From assembly GCF_019891175.1 (NCBI RefSeq), contig NZ_CP072600.1, positions 248,001 to 312,000 on the forward strand: DNA of 64,000 bases, read 5' to 3'. The position numbers and the translations under genes were made by a program. How positions within the stretch are numbered: the first letter of the stretch is position 1; each line of letters opens with the position of its first letter. Under the pieces are notes generated by a model that did no database searches, had not been told where the DNA came from, and saw only the letters and a program-made list of their open reading frames with translations. Source of the stretch: Leptothermofonsia sichuanensis E412 (GTDB lineage: Bacteria > Cyanobacteriota > Cyanobacteriia > Leptolyngbyales > Leptolyngbyaceae). Positions 44,881 through 54,330 of this stretch are shown piece after piece.

Positions 44881-45429
44881 ATGAATTTTCAGACTGGTGA
44901 AGGAGCCTCCGGGCTATCCCATTCGTTGGAAAACCCTGTTCCTGCGGCGATCGCCCTTGGCAGTAATTTGGGAGATTCACTGACCACGCTGGAATCTGCA
45001 CTTGAAGTATTGGGTCAGACGCCAGGGATTTTACTGGAAGCCCGATCTCACTGGTACCGGACAAAGGCAGTGGGTCCCCCCCAGCCTAATTACCTGAATG
45101 GTTGTGCCCTGCTTTCAGTCATTCTGACTCCCCAGGCGCTCTTGCAGGTGCTGCTGCAAATCGAGGCAACATTCGGGCGTGTCCGGCGAGAACGGAATGG
45201 ACCCAGAACCCTGGATCTGGATTTGTTATTGTTTGATAATTGGGTGCTGGAAACGTCTGATCTCCAGATTCCCCATCCCCGGATGAGAGAACGGGCCTTT
45301 GTACTGGTGCCCCTGGCAGAAATTGCTCCCGACTGGGTAGAACCAGTTTCAAGAAAGGCGATCGCGGAACTCGTCCAAACGGTAGACTGTTCAGAGGTTA
45401 TCAAACTCGATCAGTGGAAGAAACCATAA
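44881..45429 (+). CDS. folK: HPPK, 6-hydroxymethyl-dihydropterin pyrophosphokinase
   Basis: 182 residues from ATG 44881; a frame extension upstream overlaps the mini membrane gene. Catalyses pyrophosphoryl transfer in folate synthesis. Seen: AAIALGSNLGDSLTTLESAL, SHWYRTKAVGPPQPNYLNGC, the ATP-loop region GRVRRERNGPRTLDLDLLLF with the two catalytic Asp, and IPHPRMRERAFVLVPLAEIA. Complete. Third gene of a tight three-gene unit. Confidence 0.94.
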   Translation: MNFQTGEGASGLSHSLENPVPAAIALGSNLGDSLTTLESALEVLGQTPGILLEARSHWYRTKAVGPPQPNYLNGCALLSVILTPQALLQVLLQIEATFGRVRRERNGPRTLDLDLLLFDNWVLETSDLQIPHPRMRERAFVLVPLAEIAPDWVEPVSRKAIAELVQTVDCSEVIKLDQWKKP

Positions 45430-45480
45430 AGCACAAAACTCCCTGCCAACATTTACCCCTCACCCCTCACCTTTTTGTCT

Positions 45481-46026
45481 ATGCCTTACGGTGGAGAACC
45501 GCCCCAACTTCTAAAACGACGTTTTACCTACGAGGGACGGAAGTTTGGCTTTGAGTCCGCCCGTCTGCGTCTACCAAACCGGACAGAGGGAGAATGGGAA
45601 TGTATCCGTCACCCTGGGGGGGCGCTGGCAGTACCCGTCACGGCTAAGGGAAAGTTTGTTCTGGTGCGGCAGTACCGCTTCACCGTACAGGGGCGGCTAC
45701 TTGAGTTTCCGGCAGGGACGCTGGAACCGAATGAAAGCCCCTTAGCAACCATTCAGCGCGAGATCGAGGAGGAAACAGGATATCGTTCTCACCGCTGGCA
45801 AAAATTGGGTGAGTTTTTTGTGGCTCCTGGTTATTCCGATGAGATTATCTATGCCTTCCTGGCACAGGATTTAGAACTGCTGGACAATCCCCCAGAACAG
45901 GACAGCGATGAGGATCTGGAACCTGTGCTGATGACTGCGGAAGAAGTTGAAAAAGCCATCCATACCGGGGATTTAGCCGATGCCAAGTCTATCACCGCTT
46001 TTTTGCTGGCGCGCCCCTACTTGTAA
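45481..46026 (+). CDS. Nudix hydrolase (ADP-ribose pyrophosphatase-like)
   Basis: 181 residues from ATG 45481. The Nudix box is complete: GTLEPNESPLATIQREIEEE then TGY, matching G-x5-E-x7-REUxEExGU. The N-terminal domain (RRFTYEGRKFGFESARLRLP) and VLVRQYRFTVQGRLLEFPAG are typical of ADP-ribose pyrophosphatases, which hydrolyse NDP-sugars. 51 bases after folK, same strand. A MITE-like element follows its stop. Confidence 0.88.
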   Translation: MPYGGEPPQLLKRRFTYEGRKFGFESARLRLPNRTEGEWECIRHPGGALAVPVTAKGKFVLVRQYRFTVQGRLLEFPAGTLEPNESPLATIQREIEEETGYRSHRWQKLGEFFVAPGYSDEIIYAFLAQDLELLDNPPEQDSDEDLEPVLMTAEEVEKAIHTGDLADAKSITAFLLARPYL

Positions 46027-46054
46027 CTTGAAGCCTTCAAGTCAAACCTTTGCA

Positions 46055-46149
46055 GGGGTTGCTGATTCTGCATATGAAAAAGGTGCTACATGCTTGGGTG
46101 CTATATGCCTGAAAGTGCGTTTCGATTCATATTGCTTTTCAGCAACGCC
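46055..46149 (-). mobile_element. MITE-like element, 95 bp, with 8 bp target duplication
   Basis: GGGGTTGCTGATTCTGC to CTTTTCAGCAACGCC, lying in reverse orientation relative to the copy at 48112. CCTTTGCA occurs directly on each side (46047-46054 and 46150-46157). Confidence 0.85.
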
Positions 46150-46157
46150 CCTTTGCA

Positions 46158-46317
46158 GACCTCGGAGGTTTGCAACTTGACTTTAGCCAAGTAGATTAGC
46201 CAATTAATAAAGCAGAGGCAAGCCGTTGAATCAAGCGTTCACCATCGGAGTGAAACGTTTCCTGCTGGCTTGCCTTCTGCAAATGGCTAAAGGTGACTTC
46301 AAAACCTCCGAGGTCTA
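46158..46317. repeat. ~160 bp imperfect palindrome with CCTCGGAGGTTT ends
   Basis: GACCTCGGAGGTTTG ... CTTTAGCC ... AGGCAAGCC on the left and GGCTTGCC ... GGCTAAAGG ... AAAACCTCCGAGGTC on the right. It separates the Nudix and groEL 3' ends and may terminate both. Core motif also at 15359-15391. Confidence 0.75.
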
Positions 46318-46320
46318 AGC

Positions 46321-47979
<1,659 letters not shown>

Positions 47980-48005
47980 CTACGCTCAGTTCTCCACATC
48001 CAAAT

Positions 48006-48032
48006 TTAGCACTCAACTTGTTAGACTGCTAA
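48006..48032 (-). promoter_or_regulatory. CIRCE operator for groEL
   Basis: Plus strand TTAGCACTC, nine bases, GACTGCTAA: the consensus TTAGCACTC-N9-GAGTGCTAA with one mismatch. It lies 33-59 bases upstream of the groEL start. HrcA binding is known for this element. Confidence 0.88.
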
Positions 48033-48111
48033 ATCGGAGAAGAGATTTGCGGTAGGGAAGAGTGGGAAGCAGTGGAGTTGGATGCCTGCCAGTTCTGGTT
48101 GCCTGGGCAGG

Positions 48112-48192
48112 GGCGTTGCTGAAAAGCTGGATGAATTGAAACTTCGTTTCAATTCATCCAGGACCTTTTTCATCCCCAGATTTAGCAATGCC
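48112..48192 (+). mobile_element. MITE-like element, 81 bp
   Basis: GGCGTTGCTGAAAAGCTGG to ATTTAGCAATGCC, with the central hairpin ATGAATTGAAACTTCGTTTC-AATTCAT. The 10-base CCTGGGCAGG lies directly before it (48102-48111) and one base after it (48194-48203). Nearly the reverse complement of the copy at 54051. Confidence 0.85.
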
Positions 48193-48225
48193 ACCTGGGC
48201 AGGTAAGGGAACTCCGATGGAACAA

Positions 48226-49464
48226 TTAGCGGAGCAGCAGCAAACCCGATTGCAATAAGCCAATCACAAATCCCAGAATGCCACCGATATTCACGATCGC
48301 CTGTAGCTCGCTTTTGACAATGCCGTTGATGGCTTTTTCCAGATCCGCGGGTGAAGTTGCTTTGACCCGGTCAATGATGACTTGGTCGATGCTGAGGATT
48401 GGGATCAGTTGGGCGACCAGGGATTCCAGTTCGCGTTCCAGGTAGCGCTCCAGAACCAGTGCCAGTTCCAGACTGACAACTTCCAGGGATTCTGAAACCG
48501 CGGCTGAGGAGGTTAAGCGGTTGAGAATTACCCTGGCCAGATTTTCCCATTCAATCGATTTACTCAACTCCTGAAGCAGGTCACTTCCCTGCTGCTGAAT
48601 ATACTCTCGCACAGTGTCTCGCAAAGTCTTCCGGAGTTGCCGCACGGTGGAGACTGGCAGGTTCTGCGGCGAAAGGTTTTGTAGCAGTTCCTTCAGGCGC
48701 TGCCGGATGCCCAGGGAAACAATTAACTCCTGCACCCGGGCATTGCTTTCTTCCCGCTCGTCCAGTAAGAAGGTACGCAGACGGGTCAGGGAGTTGCGGA
48801 CCCCAAACAGATTCGCCACAACCCAGTAGGTACCACTGGTTTTCTCCCGAAAACCTTCGTCAATCACCTGGATGTTGCGATCGGTCAAGAAATCAATCAA
48901 CCCTTGACGAATCACATCTGGTGGCAGCACAACCTGCAATAGCCAGTCTGCCAGCTTGATGGATTGATCCTCACTCAGTTGAAACTCCAACAGTACCTGA
49001 TCGAAGATCTGATTCAGTTGGGCTTCCAGAAAATCTTCACGCCGCGCCAGCACTTTCAACAGGCGGGGGAGGGATTGCCCAAACAGATCCCGCAGAATAT
49101 TTGCCAGGACTCTGGCAGACTTGGGGTTTTTGTCCGTCTGAATCTGGTCTAACCCCAGTTTCAATAACCACAGGATGGCTCCCTTGACCCGCTCAGTTTC
49201 TAGCAGCCGCCGCGCCAGGTTTTGCAATTCCTCTGGAGTCAACAGGGACCCCATAATTGTGTCAGAAATGCGCTTGGCCAGGCGTTCCTGGTTACGGGGA
49301 ATCAGTCCGGGGGTAAAGGGGATGCGGCGATCGCCAATGTACCAGGCACGGTAAGGGCGAAACAGCATTTTGATCGCAATATCATTGGTACAGTAACCAA
49401 TCACAGCACCCACAATCGGAGGGGCGGCAAGCAGCCAGATTGACTGTAGCGTCGAGAGGTCCAC
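48226..49464 (-). CDS. DUF445 family membrane-anchored protein
   Basis: 412 residues. The N-terminal membrane segment ([20 protein letters not shown]) is followed by the family signature [20 protein letters not shown] and [21 protein letters not shown] long helical middle follows, then a C-terminal membrane segment ([20 protein letters not shown]). The UPF0754/YheB-like family has no established function. Stop lies 34 bases beyond a MITE-like element. Confidence 0.85.
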   Translation of the reverse strand: MDLSTLQSIWLLAAPPIVGAVIGYCTNDIAIKMLFRPYRAWYIGDRRIPFTPGLIPRNQERLAKRISDTIMGSLLTPEELQNLARRLLETERVKGAILWLLKLGLDQIQTDKNPKSARVLANILRDLFGQSLPRLLKVLARREDFLEAQLNQIFDQVLLEFQLSEDQSIKLADWLLQVVLPPDVIRQGLIDFLTDRNIQVIDEGFREKTSGTYWVVANLFGVRNSLTRLRTFLLDEREESNARVQELIVSLGIRQRLKELLQNLSPQNLPVSTVRQLRKTLRDTVREYIQQQGSDLLQELSKSIEWENLARVILNRLTSSAAVSESLEVVSLELALVLERYLERELESLVAQLIPILSIDQVIIDRVKATSPADLEKAINGIVKSELQAIVNIGGILGFVIGLLQSGLLLLR

Positions 49465-49493
49465 AGGCGGGGGGTGGGGGAGGAGGGAGGAAT

Positions 49494-49529
49494 TGCTGGT
49501 TGTTAGTGGTTGGTTGTTAGTGGTTAGTA
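49494..49529 (+). repeat. heptamer-like tandem repeat
   Basis: GGTTGTTAGTGGTTGGTTGTT and AGTGGTTAG units in the gap between the DUF445 and menG genes; same family as 15261-15326. Confidence 0.6.
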
Positions 49530-49601
49530 AGGAGAGAGATGGGAAGGGAAGGGGTGGGATATCGTTATCCTTTGCTTTTCACCCTTCATCCCTAATATCC
49601 C

Positions 49602-50300
49602 TCATTCTTCACCCTTCTGAACGACCAACACTCCCATCGTACCCCCGGCAATTGGGTAGTGGGTGGCGGAAAACCCTACCTTGCGGGCGAGGCTAACCTG
49701 TTCTGGACCGGTAGGAAACCGGTCCAGGCTGGGGGCAATATAGGCATACTCCTCTGTCAGACCAAATTGCCGGGCAGTGGGCACAACGATCGCATCCAGG
49801 TACCACTGCTGGACGGTGCGCATCCATTCACTGGAAGGGTGGTTGAAGTCGAGAATGGCAGCCCGGGCACCAGGTTTGAGGACGCGATACAGTTCTTTGA
49901 GGCTACCTGCAATATCCGTCACGTTTCGTAACCCGTAACCCATAGTAGCCGCATCAAAGTGCTGTTCAGGGAAGGGCAGGTTGAGGGCATCTCCTTCAAC
50001 CCAGGTAATGGGTAAATCCAGGTAGCGTGCCTGGAGACGCTGTCGGGCAATCGCCAGTTGTGCCGAGGAAAAATCCACCCCAAACACCTGCCCACCTGCT
50101 CCTACCTGCTCTGCCAGCATTTGTGCCAGATCCCCACTGCCACAACACACATCCAGACAGGTATCTCCCGGTTTTGCCTGACTCCACTTCACCGCCATCT
50201 GCTTCCAGATACGATGTTGCCCCAGACTGAGCCAGTGGTTGAGCTGGTCATAGACCGGGGCAATGCGATCGAAGATGGTACGGATTTGTTCAGAATTCAT
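49602..50300 (-). CDS. menG: demethylphylloquinone/menaquinone methyltransferase
   Basis: 232 residues of the UbiE/MenG family; in cyanobacteria it carries out the last methylation of phylloquinone, the photosystem I electron carrier. Start MNSEQIRTIFDRIAPVYDQL; SAM motif I CLDVCCGSGDLAQMLA; VFGVDFSSAQL; GDALNLPFP; MGYGLRNVTDIAGSLKELYR; VLKPGARAAILDF. The tail YPIAGGTMGVLVVQKG is typical. Complete. Assignment to phylloquinone rather than ubiquinone follows from cyanobacterial biology. Confidence 0.93.
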   Translation of the reverse strand: MNSEQIRTIFDRIAPVYDQLNHWLSLGQHRIWKQMAVKWSQAKPGDTCLDVCCGSGDLAQMLAEQVGAGGQVFGVDFSSAQLAIARQRLQARYLDLPITWVEGDALNLPFPEQHFDAATMGYGLRNVTDIAGSLKELYRVLKPGARAAILDFNHPSSEWMRTVQQWYLDAIVVPTARQFGLTEEYAYIAPSLDRFPTGPEQVSLARKVGFSATHYPIAGGTMGVLVVQKGEE

Positions 50301-50321
50301 GGTGATTGGACGTTAGAGACC

Positions 50322-50371
50322 TGGTGTTCCCTCAGGAAAATTTTGACGGGGCATAGACCCTCAAAATTTAG
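50322..50371 (+). repeat. family 3 repeat, left part, interrupted by a MITE-like element
   Basis: GGTGTTCCCTCAGGAAAATT then TTGACGGGGCATAGACCCTC and AAAATTTAG; compare 40199-40250. The continuation (CCATTCCCTGATCAAG) resumes at 50461 after the inserted element. Confidence 0.7.
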
Positions 50372-50452
50372 AGCATTGCTGAATCTGGGTCTGAATTAGA
50401 GCATGGATGAATTGAAACTTCGTTCCAATTCATACGGCTATTCAGCAGCACC
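50372..50452 (-). mobile_element. MITE-like element, 81 bp, with 8 bp target duplication
   Basis: AGCATTGCTGAATCTGGG to CTATTCAGCAGCACC, reverse orientation. AAATTTAG flanks it directly (50364-50371 and 50453-50460). It sits inside a family 3 repeat. Confidence 0.85.
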
Positions 50453-50499
50453 AAATTTAGCCATTCCCTGATCAAGTCTAGAATCTAATGTCCAATTCC

Positions 50500-51456
50500 T
50501 CACGCAACTGGTTTGTAATAGCGGGTACTGGTCAACGCCAGGGCAACCTGTTGAGCCGAGAGGTGCAACAGCAGTAACTCGTCTTCCCGCAGGGTGCAGG
50601 GGTGTTTCCACTGGAGGGAAAGGACTGCCAGTATTTCATTCCGATAGGTGACCGGGATGATCAGGTGGGCCTGAACACCGGAAGTGCTGTAATGCTCTAC
50701 GTCAGCCAGGGCAGTATCGGCAGGAACGTTGACCGCCACCTGGATCTTGTGAGAAGCGATCGCGTCTTTCACCAGAGGATCTCTGTCCAGCCAGTTCTCG
50801 ACGGAATTGCCTTCACTGTAGGTTCCAGCGGTCGCAACCAGATTCTGGGCCTCCACCAGTTGCAGGATGGACATATCTGCCTCAAAGTTTCTGGCAAAAG
50901 CAGCCGCAATGGGTTCCAGACAGGCATCCAGGCTATTGGCTTCCTGAGCTGCTTTCACAATAGTTGATAGCAGTTCGGTCTGGGCTTGGGATCGCCGCAG
51001 TTCTTCGGTTCGCTGCTTTAACAACTCATAGGTTTCCGCCGCCCGCTGCACCACGGCCTTCAGTTCGTTGGGATCCCAGGGTTTGGTAATGTATTTGTAA
51101 ACCTGCCCGGAGTTAATCGCTTCTACCAGATCTTCCACATCGGTAAAGCCAGTCAGGATAATCCGCATGGTGTCTGGAAACTGGGGCACAGTGCGGCTGA
51201 GAAACTCTGTTCCCTTCATTTCCGGCATTCGCTGGTCCGAGATGATCACAGCTACTTCACCTTCAGCCGCCAGCACTTCGAGCGCATGAACGCCGCTCTC
51301 TGCCTTGAGTACGTTAAAGTCCCGACGGAAGGTGCGATACAGCAGATCCAGATTATCTGGCTCATCATCGACCACCAGCATCTTTGCTTTTTTGGGTCGT
51401 TCCAGGCTCATTAACTGACGGCTGATGGTGTCAAGTTCGGGGATCGCATAGGTCAT
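50500..51456 (-). CDS. response regulator with C-terminal GAF domain
   Basis: 318 residues. The receiver at about 25-140 has MLVVDDEPDNLDLLYR, phospho-acceptor Asp in VIISDQRMPEMKG and conserved YITKPWDPNELK. A coiled-coil helix (AAETYELLKQRTEELRRSQA) leads to a GAF domain (about 170-315; LDACLEPIAAAFARNFEADM, SGVQAHLIIPVTYRNEILAV). No DNA-binding domain, so it probably signals to another protein. No partner kinase is adjacent. Confidence 0.87.
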   Translation of the reverse strand: MTYAIPELDTISRQLMSLERPKKAKMLVVDDEPDNLDLLYRTFRRDFNVLKAESGVHALEVLAAEGEVAVIISDQRMPEMKGTEFLSRTVPQFPDTMRIILTGFTDVEDLVEAINSGQVYKYITKPWDPNELKAVVQRAAETYELLKQRTEELRRSQAQTELLSTIVKAAQEANSLDACLEPIAAAFARNFEADMSILQLVEAQNLVATAGTYSEGNSVENWLDRDPLVKDAIASHKIQVAVNVPADTALADVEHYSTSGVQAHLIIPVTYRNEILAVLSLQWKHPCTLREDELLLLHLSAQQVALALTSTRYYKPVA

Positions 51457-51736
51457 AGACAGTAATTTCCTTTAGGAGAAGCCTAAATTCAATGGATTTA
51501 CCTCAGGGGCGGTGCAGAAGTTCTAACTTAGTCTTGCCCAATTTGAGCTATTTCTAACAACCTCTATAAATTTCCCGAAAAAGATAATACATTTTCACCT
51601 GAACTCAAAGCCCCCCAGATCTCTGGGCTTCCACCTGGGGAAAAATTACCCTGAAGGGTAGGCTCTGAGTTGCGAAATCTCCCTCCTGTTGCCTGATATA
51701 GCCTTTAGAACACTGCATTCACTAAAGGCAAACAGT

Positions 51737-52219
51737 ATGAAAACGTCACTGGCAACTCTCCTGCTTGGGGCACAGCTATTAGGGATTTTAGGGATGGCAA
51801 CCGCTGGCATTGTTTCCCAACCCCAACCCGCTCAGGCTCTCTGTGTAGCTAACCCGATGGATGGGGTATGGCAGAATGTGAACCCAAGTGCGCGATCGCT
51901 GGTCAAAGCAGAATATCGCTCCAGTTGTCACGATGTGGTTCTCTGCCCCAATGGTGTTTGCCAACCGCGTCCCCAGGATGTGGGGCAAATCCGTCTGTAT
52001 GGTTCCTGTCATCCAACTGCCTGCGATTGGGGGTGGACCAAGGTCTACTCTCGTTCTCCCTGGGTACGGGGTTACTATAATCAGGGGTTCGCTGATAAAT
52101 GGGTCTGGGCAAGACTTCGGAACAACCAGTTAGAAGTGGTTACCCGGGTGAAATTCAAAGACAACAGCGGACGGGCAGACTACGAAACCCGCGATTACTT
52201 CCACAAAGTTGGGCAGTAA
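51737..52219 (+). CDS. secreted Cys/Trp-rich hypothetical protein
   Basis: 160 residues from ATG 51737. The signal peptide has a hydrophobic core (LATLLLGAQLLGILGMATAG) and an AQA-like cleavage site near residue 34. The mature part has WQNVNPSARSLVKAEYRSSC, a VLCPNGVCQ motif, YGSCHPTACDWGWTKVY and KWVWARLRNNQLEVVTRVKF. Six cysteines suggest disulfides; the strand-rich pattern is like small secreted beta proteins. Function unknown. A hairpin terminator follows. Confidence 0.75.
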   Translation: MKTSLATLLLGAQLLGILGMATAGIVSQPQPAQALCVANPMDGVWQNVNPSARSLVKAEYRSSCHDVVLCPNGVCQPRPQDVGQIRLYGSCHPTACDWGWTKVYSRSPWVRGYYNQGFADKWVWARLRNNQLEVVTRVKFKDNSGRADYETRDYFHKVGQ

Positions 52220-52280
52220 CTTAACTACCCTATTGGCATCAGCCGCAAATTGATAACGGCTGCAGGTTAGAGCGCAAATT

Positions 52281-52314
52281 AGCAACACCCCAAAAAGAGA
52301 TGGAGGGTGTTGCT
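52281..52314 (+). terminator. hairpin terminator
   Basis: AGCAACACCC and GGGTGTTGCT are complementary around 14 bases, followed by TTGT. 62 bases after the secreted-protein stop. Confidence 0.65.
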
Positions 52315-52379
52315 TTGTCAGGGTGGAAGCTCCAGCTTCCACTTTCTACCTGCCAATCGTTCCGTCTACTTGCTCAGAT

Positions 52380-52437
52380 ACTCTGGAAGCTGGAGCTTCT
52401 ATACACCGTTACCAGGCTCCAGCCTGGTAACGAGGCT
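52380..52437. repeat. stacked short hairpins (dispersed repeat)
   Basis: GGAAGCTGGAGCTTC and GTTACCAGGCTCCAGCCTGG-TAAC in series; related to 4268-4366 and 25135-25240. No gene in 52220-52586. Confidence 0.6.
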
Positions 52438-52586
52438 ATGAACGAGGCTATAAGCACACGCTAATCCGATACAACGTTCAATTGATTCTGCTGTTCAGCA
52501 CCACCAGCGGTAGGGAGATTCTGCAAAATTTAGGGGAACTCTAAGACTCAGGAGCGATTCCACTAATCCTTAATCTCACTGCCCCT

Positions 52587-53333
52587 ATGAGCAATGGACT
52601 TTATCTGTACGGCATTTTCCCTGCCCCTGGTCCCCAGGGACTGGCCCTCGAAGGATTGGACAAACAGCCTGTGTTTAACCAGGCGATCGATGGTTTTGTC
52701 TTTCTCTACTCCGAGGCGCAGCAAGAACGTTACCTGGCAAGCCGCAAAAACCTGCTAGGACATGAAAGAGTGTTGGAGCAGGCAATGCAGGCAGGCTACC
52801 AGACCCTGTTACCACTCCAGTTTGGCCTGATCATTCAAGACTGGGACACTGTGGCCCAGCAACTCACCATTCCCCACGGAGAACGTATGAAGCAGTTGTT
52901 CGACAGGCTGGACGGACAACGGGAAGTGAGTATCAAGTTATTCTGGACCCAGGATGTCGAGTTGCAAATGCTGTTAAATGAAAATCAAGACCTCAAAGCA
53001 AAACGAGACAGTCTGGAAGGCAAAACCTTGAGCATGGATGAAGTGGTTTTGATCGGGCAGGCGATCGAACGAGCGATGGAAAGTCGGAAACAGGCCATTA
53101 TCAATGCCTTCCGTGAAACGCTGAATGCCCTGGCCACAGAGGTCGTTGAAAACGATACACTGACTGAATCCATGATTTACAACGCTGCATACCTGATTCC
53201 TTGGGATGCAGAGTTAGAATTCAGTCGTCATGTAGAAGCCCTCGATCGCGACTTCGATGGGCGATTAAAAATTCGCTATAACAATTTAACGGCTCCCTAT
53301 AACTTTGCCCGGCTTGAACGGTTGGGGCAATAA
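52587..53333 (+). CDS. gvpF: gas vesicle protein GvpF/GvpL
   Basis: 248 residues of the GvpL/GvpF family. N-terminal LYLYGIFPAPGPQGLALEGL, VFLYSEAQQERYLASRKNLL, GHERVLEQAMQAGYQTLLPL and QFGLIIQDWD match the family; a helical middle and a C-terminal LTAPYNFARLE follow. Minor, essential assembly component of gas vesicles in other species. The structural gene gvpA is absent from the window; only gvpG follows. Confidence 0.85.
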   Translation: MSNGLYLYGIFPAPGPQGLALEGLDKQPVFNQAIDGFVFLYSEAQQERYLASRKNLLGHERVLEQAMQAGYQTLLPLQFGLIIQDWDTVAQQLTIPHGERMKQLFDRLDGQREVSIKLFWTQDVELQMLLNENQDLKAKRDSLEGKTLSMDEVVLIGQAIERAMESRKQAIINAFRETLNALATEVVENDTLTESMIYNAAYLIPWDAELEFSRHVEALDRDFDGRLKIRYNNLTAPYNFARLERLGQ

Positions 53334-53347
53334 TGGTTTGTCAAGAA

Positions 53348-53381
53348 TTATTTTTTGGGATTAGCCCCCCCAAAAAAATAA
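53348..53381 (+). terminator. hairpin after gvpF
   Basis: TTATTTTTTGGG pairs with CCCCAAAAAAATAA; A- and T-rich ends allow termination on either strand. Confidence 0.65.
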
Positions 53382-53458
53382 CCCTTTCCTGATCCTGGAC
53401 TTGCAATTTCAGGACTGACAGGACAATAGAGTGAAGTGCGCAGGGTGATTGTGAATAG

Positions 53459-53568
53459 TAGACTTAATCGGCAATAAAGTGTCCATGCTCTGAATCGATG
53501 AAAAGACTGCCAGAATTGACGATTTTACGTCAAGAATTTATAGCTTTCCTTGTTTCCGATTAAGTCTA
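53459..53568. repeat. 110 bp sequence bounded by a 13 bp inverted repeat
   Basis: TAGACTTAATCGG (53459-53471) and CCGATTAAGTCTA (53556-53568) are exact complements. It lies between gvpF and gvpG. A 12-base tandem repeat (TTAACTCAGTCT, twice) follows just before gvpG. Confidence 0.7.
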
Positions 53569-53613
53569 GTGATTGATTATTGGTGATTAACTCAGTCTTA
53601 ATTAACTCAGTCT

Positions 53614-53850
53614 ATGGTTCTCCGTCTTCTCTTTGCCCCGATCACAGGACTCACCTGGATTGCTGAACAAATCCAGGAGCGAGTCGATGCCGAGCTGGAT
53701 AACAAGGAAAATTTGCACAAACGGTTGCTGGCGCTACAACTTGCTTTTGATATGGGTGAGGTGTCGGAGGAAGACTTTGAGGAGCAAGAAGAAGCCCTGC
53801 TATTAGCCATTCAGGCAATGGAAGATTGTGAACAAGCGGTGGATGAGTGA
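53614..53850 (+). CDS. gvpG: gas vesicle protein GvpG
   Basis: 78 residues. MVLRLLFAPITGLTWIAEQI then a charged coiled coil, ERVDAELDNKENLHKRLLAL, and MGEVSEEDFEEQEEALLLAI match GvpG. Small helical gas-vesicle assembly factor. Separated from gvpF by 280 bases with repeats and hairpins, so the two may not share a transcript. After it (53851-54330) only repeats. Confidence 0.88.
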   Translation: MVLRLLFAPITGLTWIAEQIQERVDAELDNKENLHKRLLALQLAFDMGEVSEEDFEEQEEALLLAIQAMEDCEQAVDE

Positions 53851-54018
53851 ACTACAACATGGAGCAGACGCTCCAAAAAACTGGCAGGGGGGCGTGCTCT
53901 CATCTTGAAGCGGTCTTATACAGGAAGACGGGAAGAGGGGAAGAGGGGAAGCAGGTTCCACGGGTATTTAATGATTTCTCACAGAGGATCGAGGACTTAA
54001 TCACCTGTAGAAATAATC

Positions 54019-54050
54019 ACAAAGGCACAAAAGACACAAAGGAATGGCTC
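54019..54050. repeat. CACAAAG-type repeat, left part, split by a MITE-like element
   Basis: CACAAAGGCACAAAAGACAC then AAAGGAATGGCTC; the sequence continues at 54131 (AATGGCTCTATGTTTTCTGG), matching the undivided copy near 36780. Confidence 0.65.
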
Positions 54051-54130
54051 GGCGTTGCTAAATCTGGAGATGAAAAAAGTGCAGGATGAATTGAAACTTG
54101 TTTCAATTCATCCTGCTTTTCAGCAACGCC
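54051..54130 (-). mobile_element. MITE-like element, 80 bp, best-preserved copy
   Basis: Ends GGCGTTGCTAAATC and GCTTTTCAGCAACGCC; inner hairpin GGATGAATTGAAAC/GTTTCAATTCATCC near the right end. AATGGCTC is duplicated directly on each side (54043-54050, 54131-54138). No coding capacity. Confidence 0.92.
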
Positions 54131-54330
54131 AATGGCTCTATGTTTTCTGGGCCTCTGGGGTAGAGTTCTAAGTTTTTGGGTTGATTGAATCCACACCCCT
54201 GAGGTTTTCCTTCAAAAACACTTCAAAAACAAATGAGTGGAATCAACCCGGTTGAGGTTTAATCAGATTGGGAGATTTATAGCATCATAAGTAGTCAAGT
54301 TTCTCGGTTGGATTGGTTGAAAGAAGGGTC

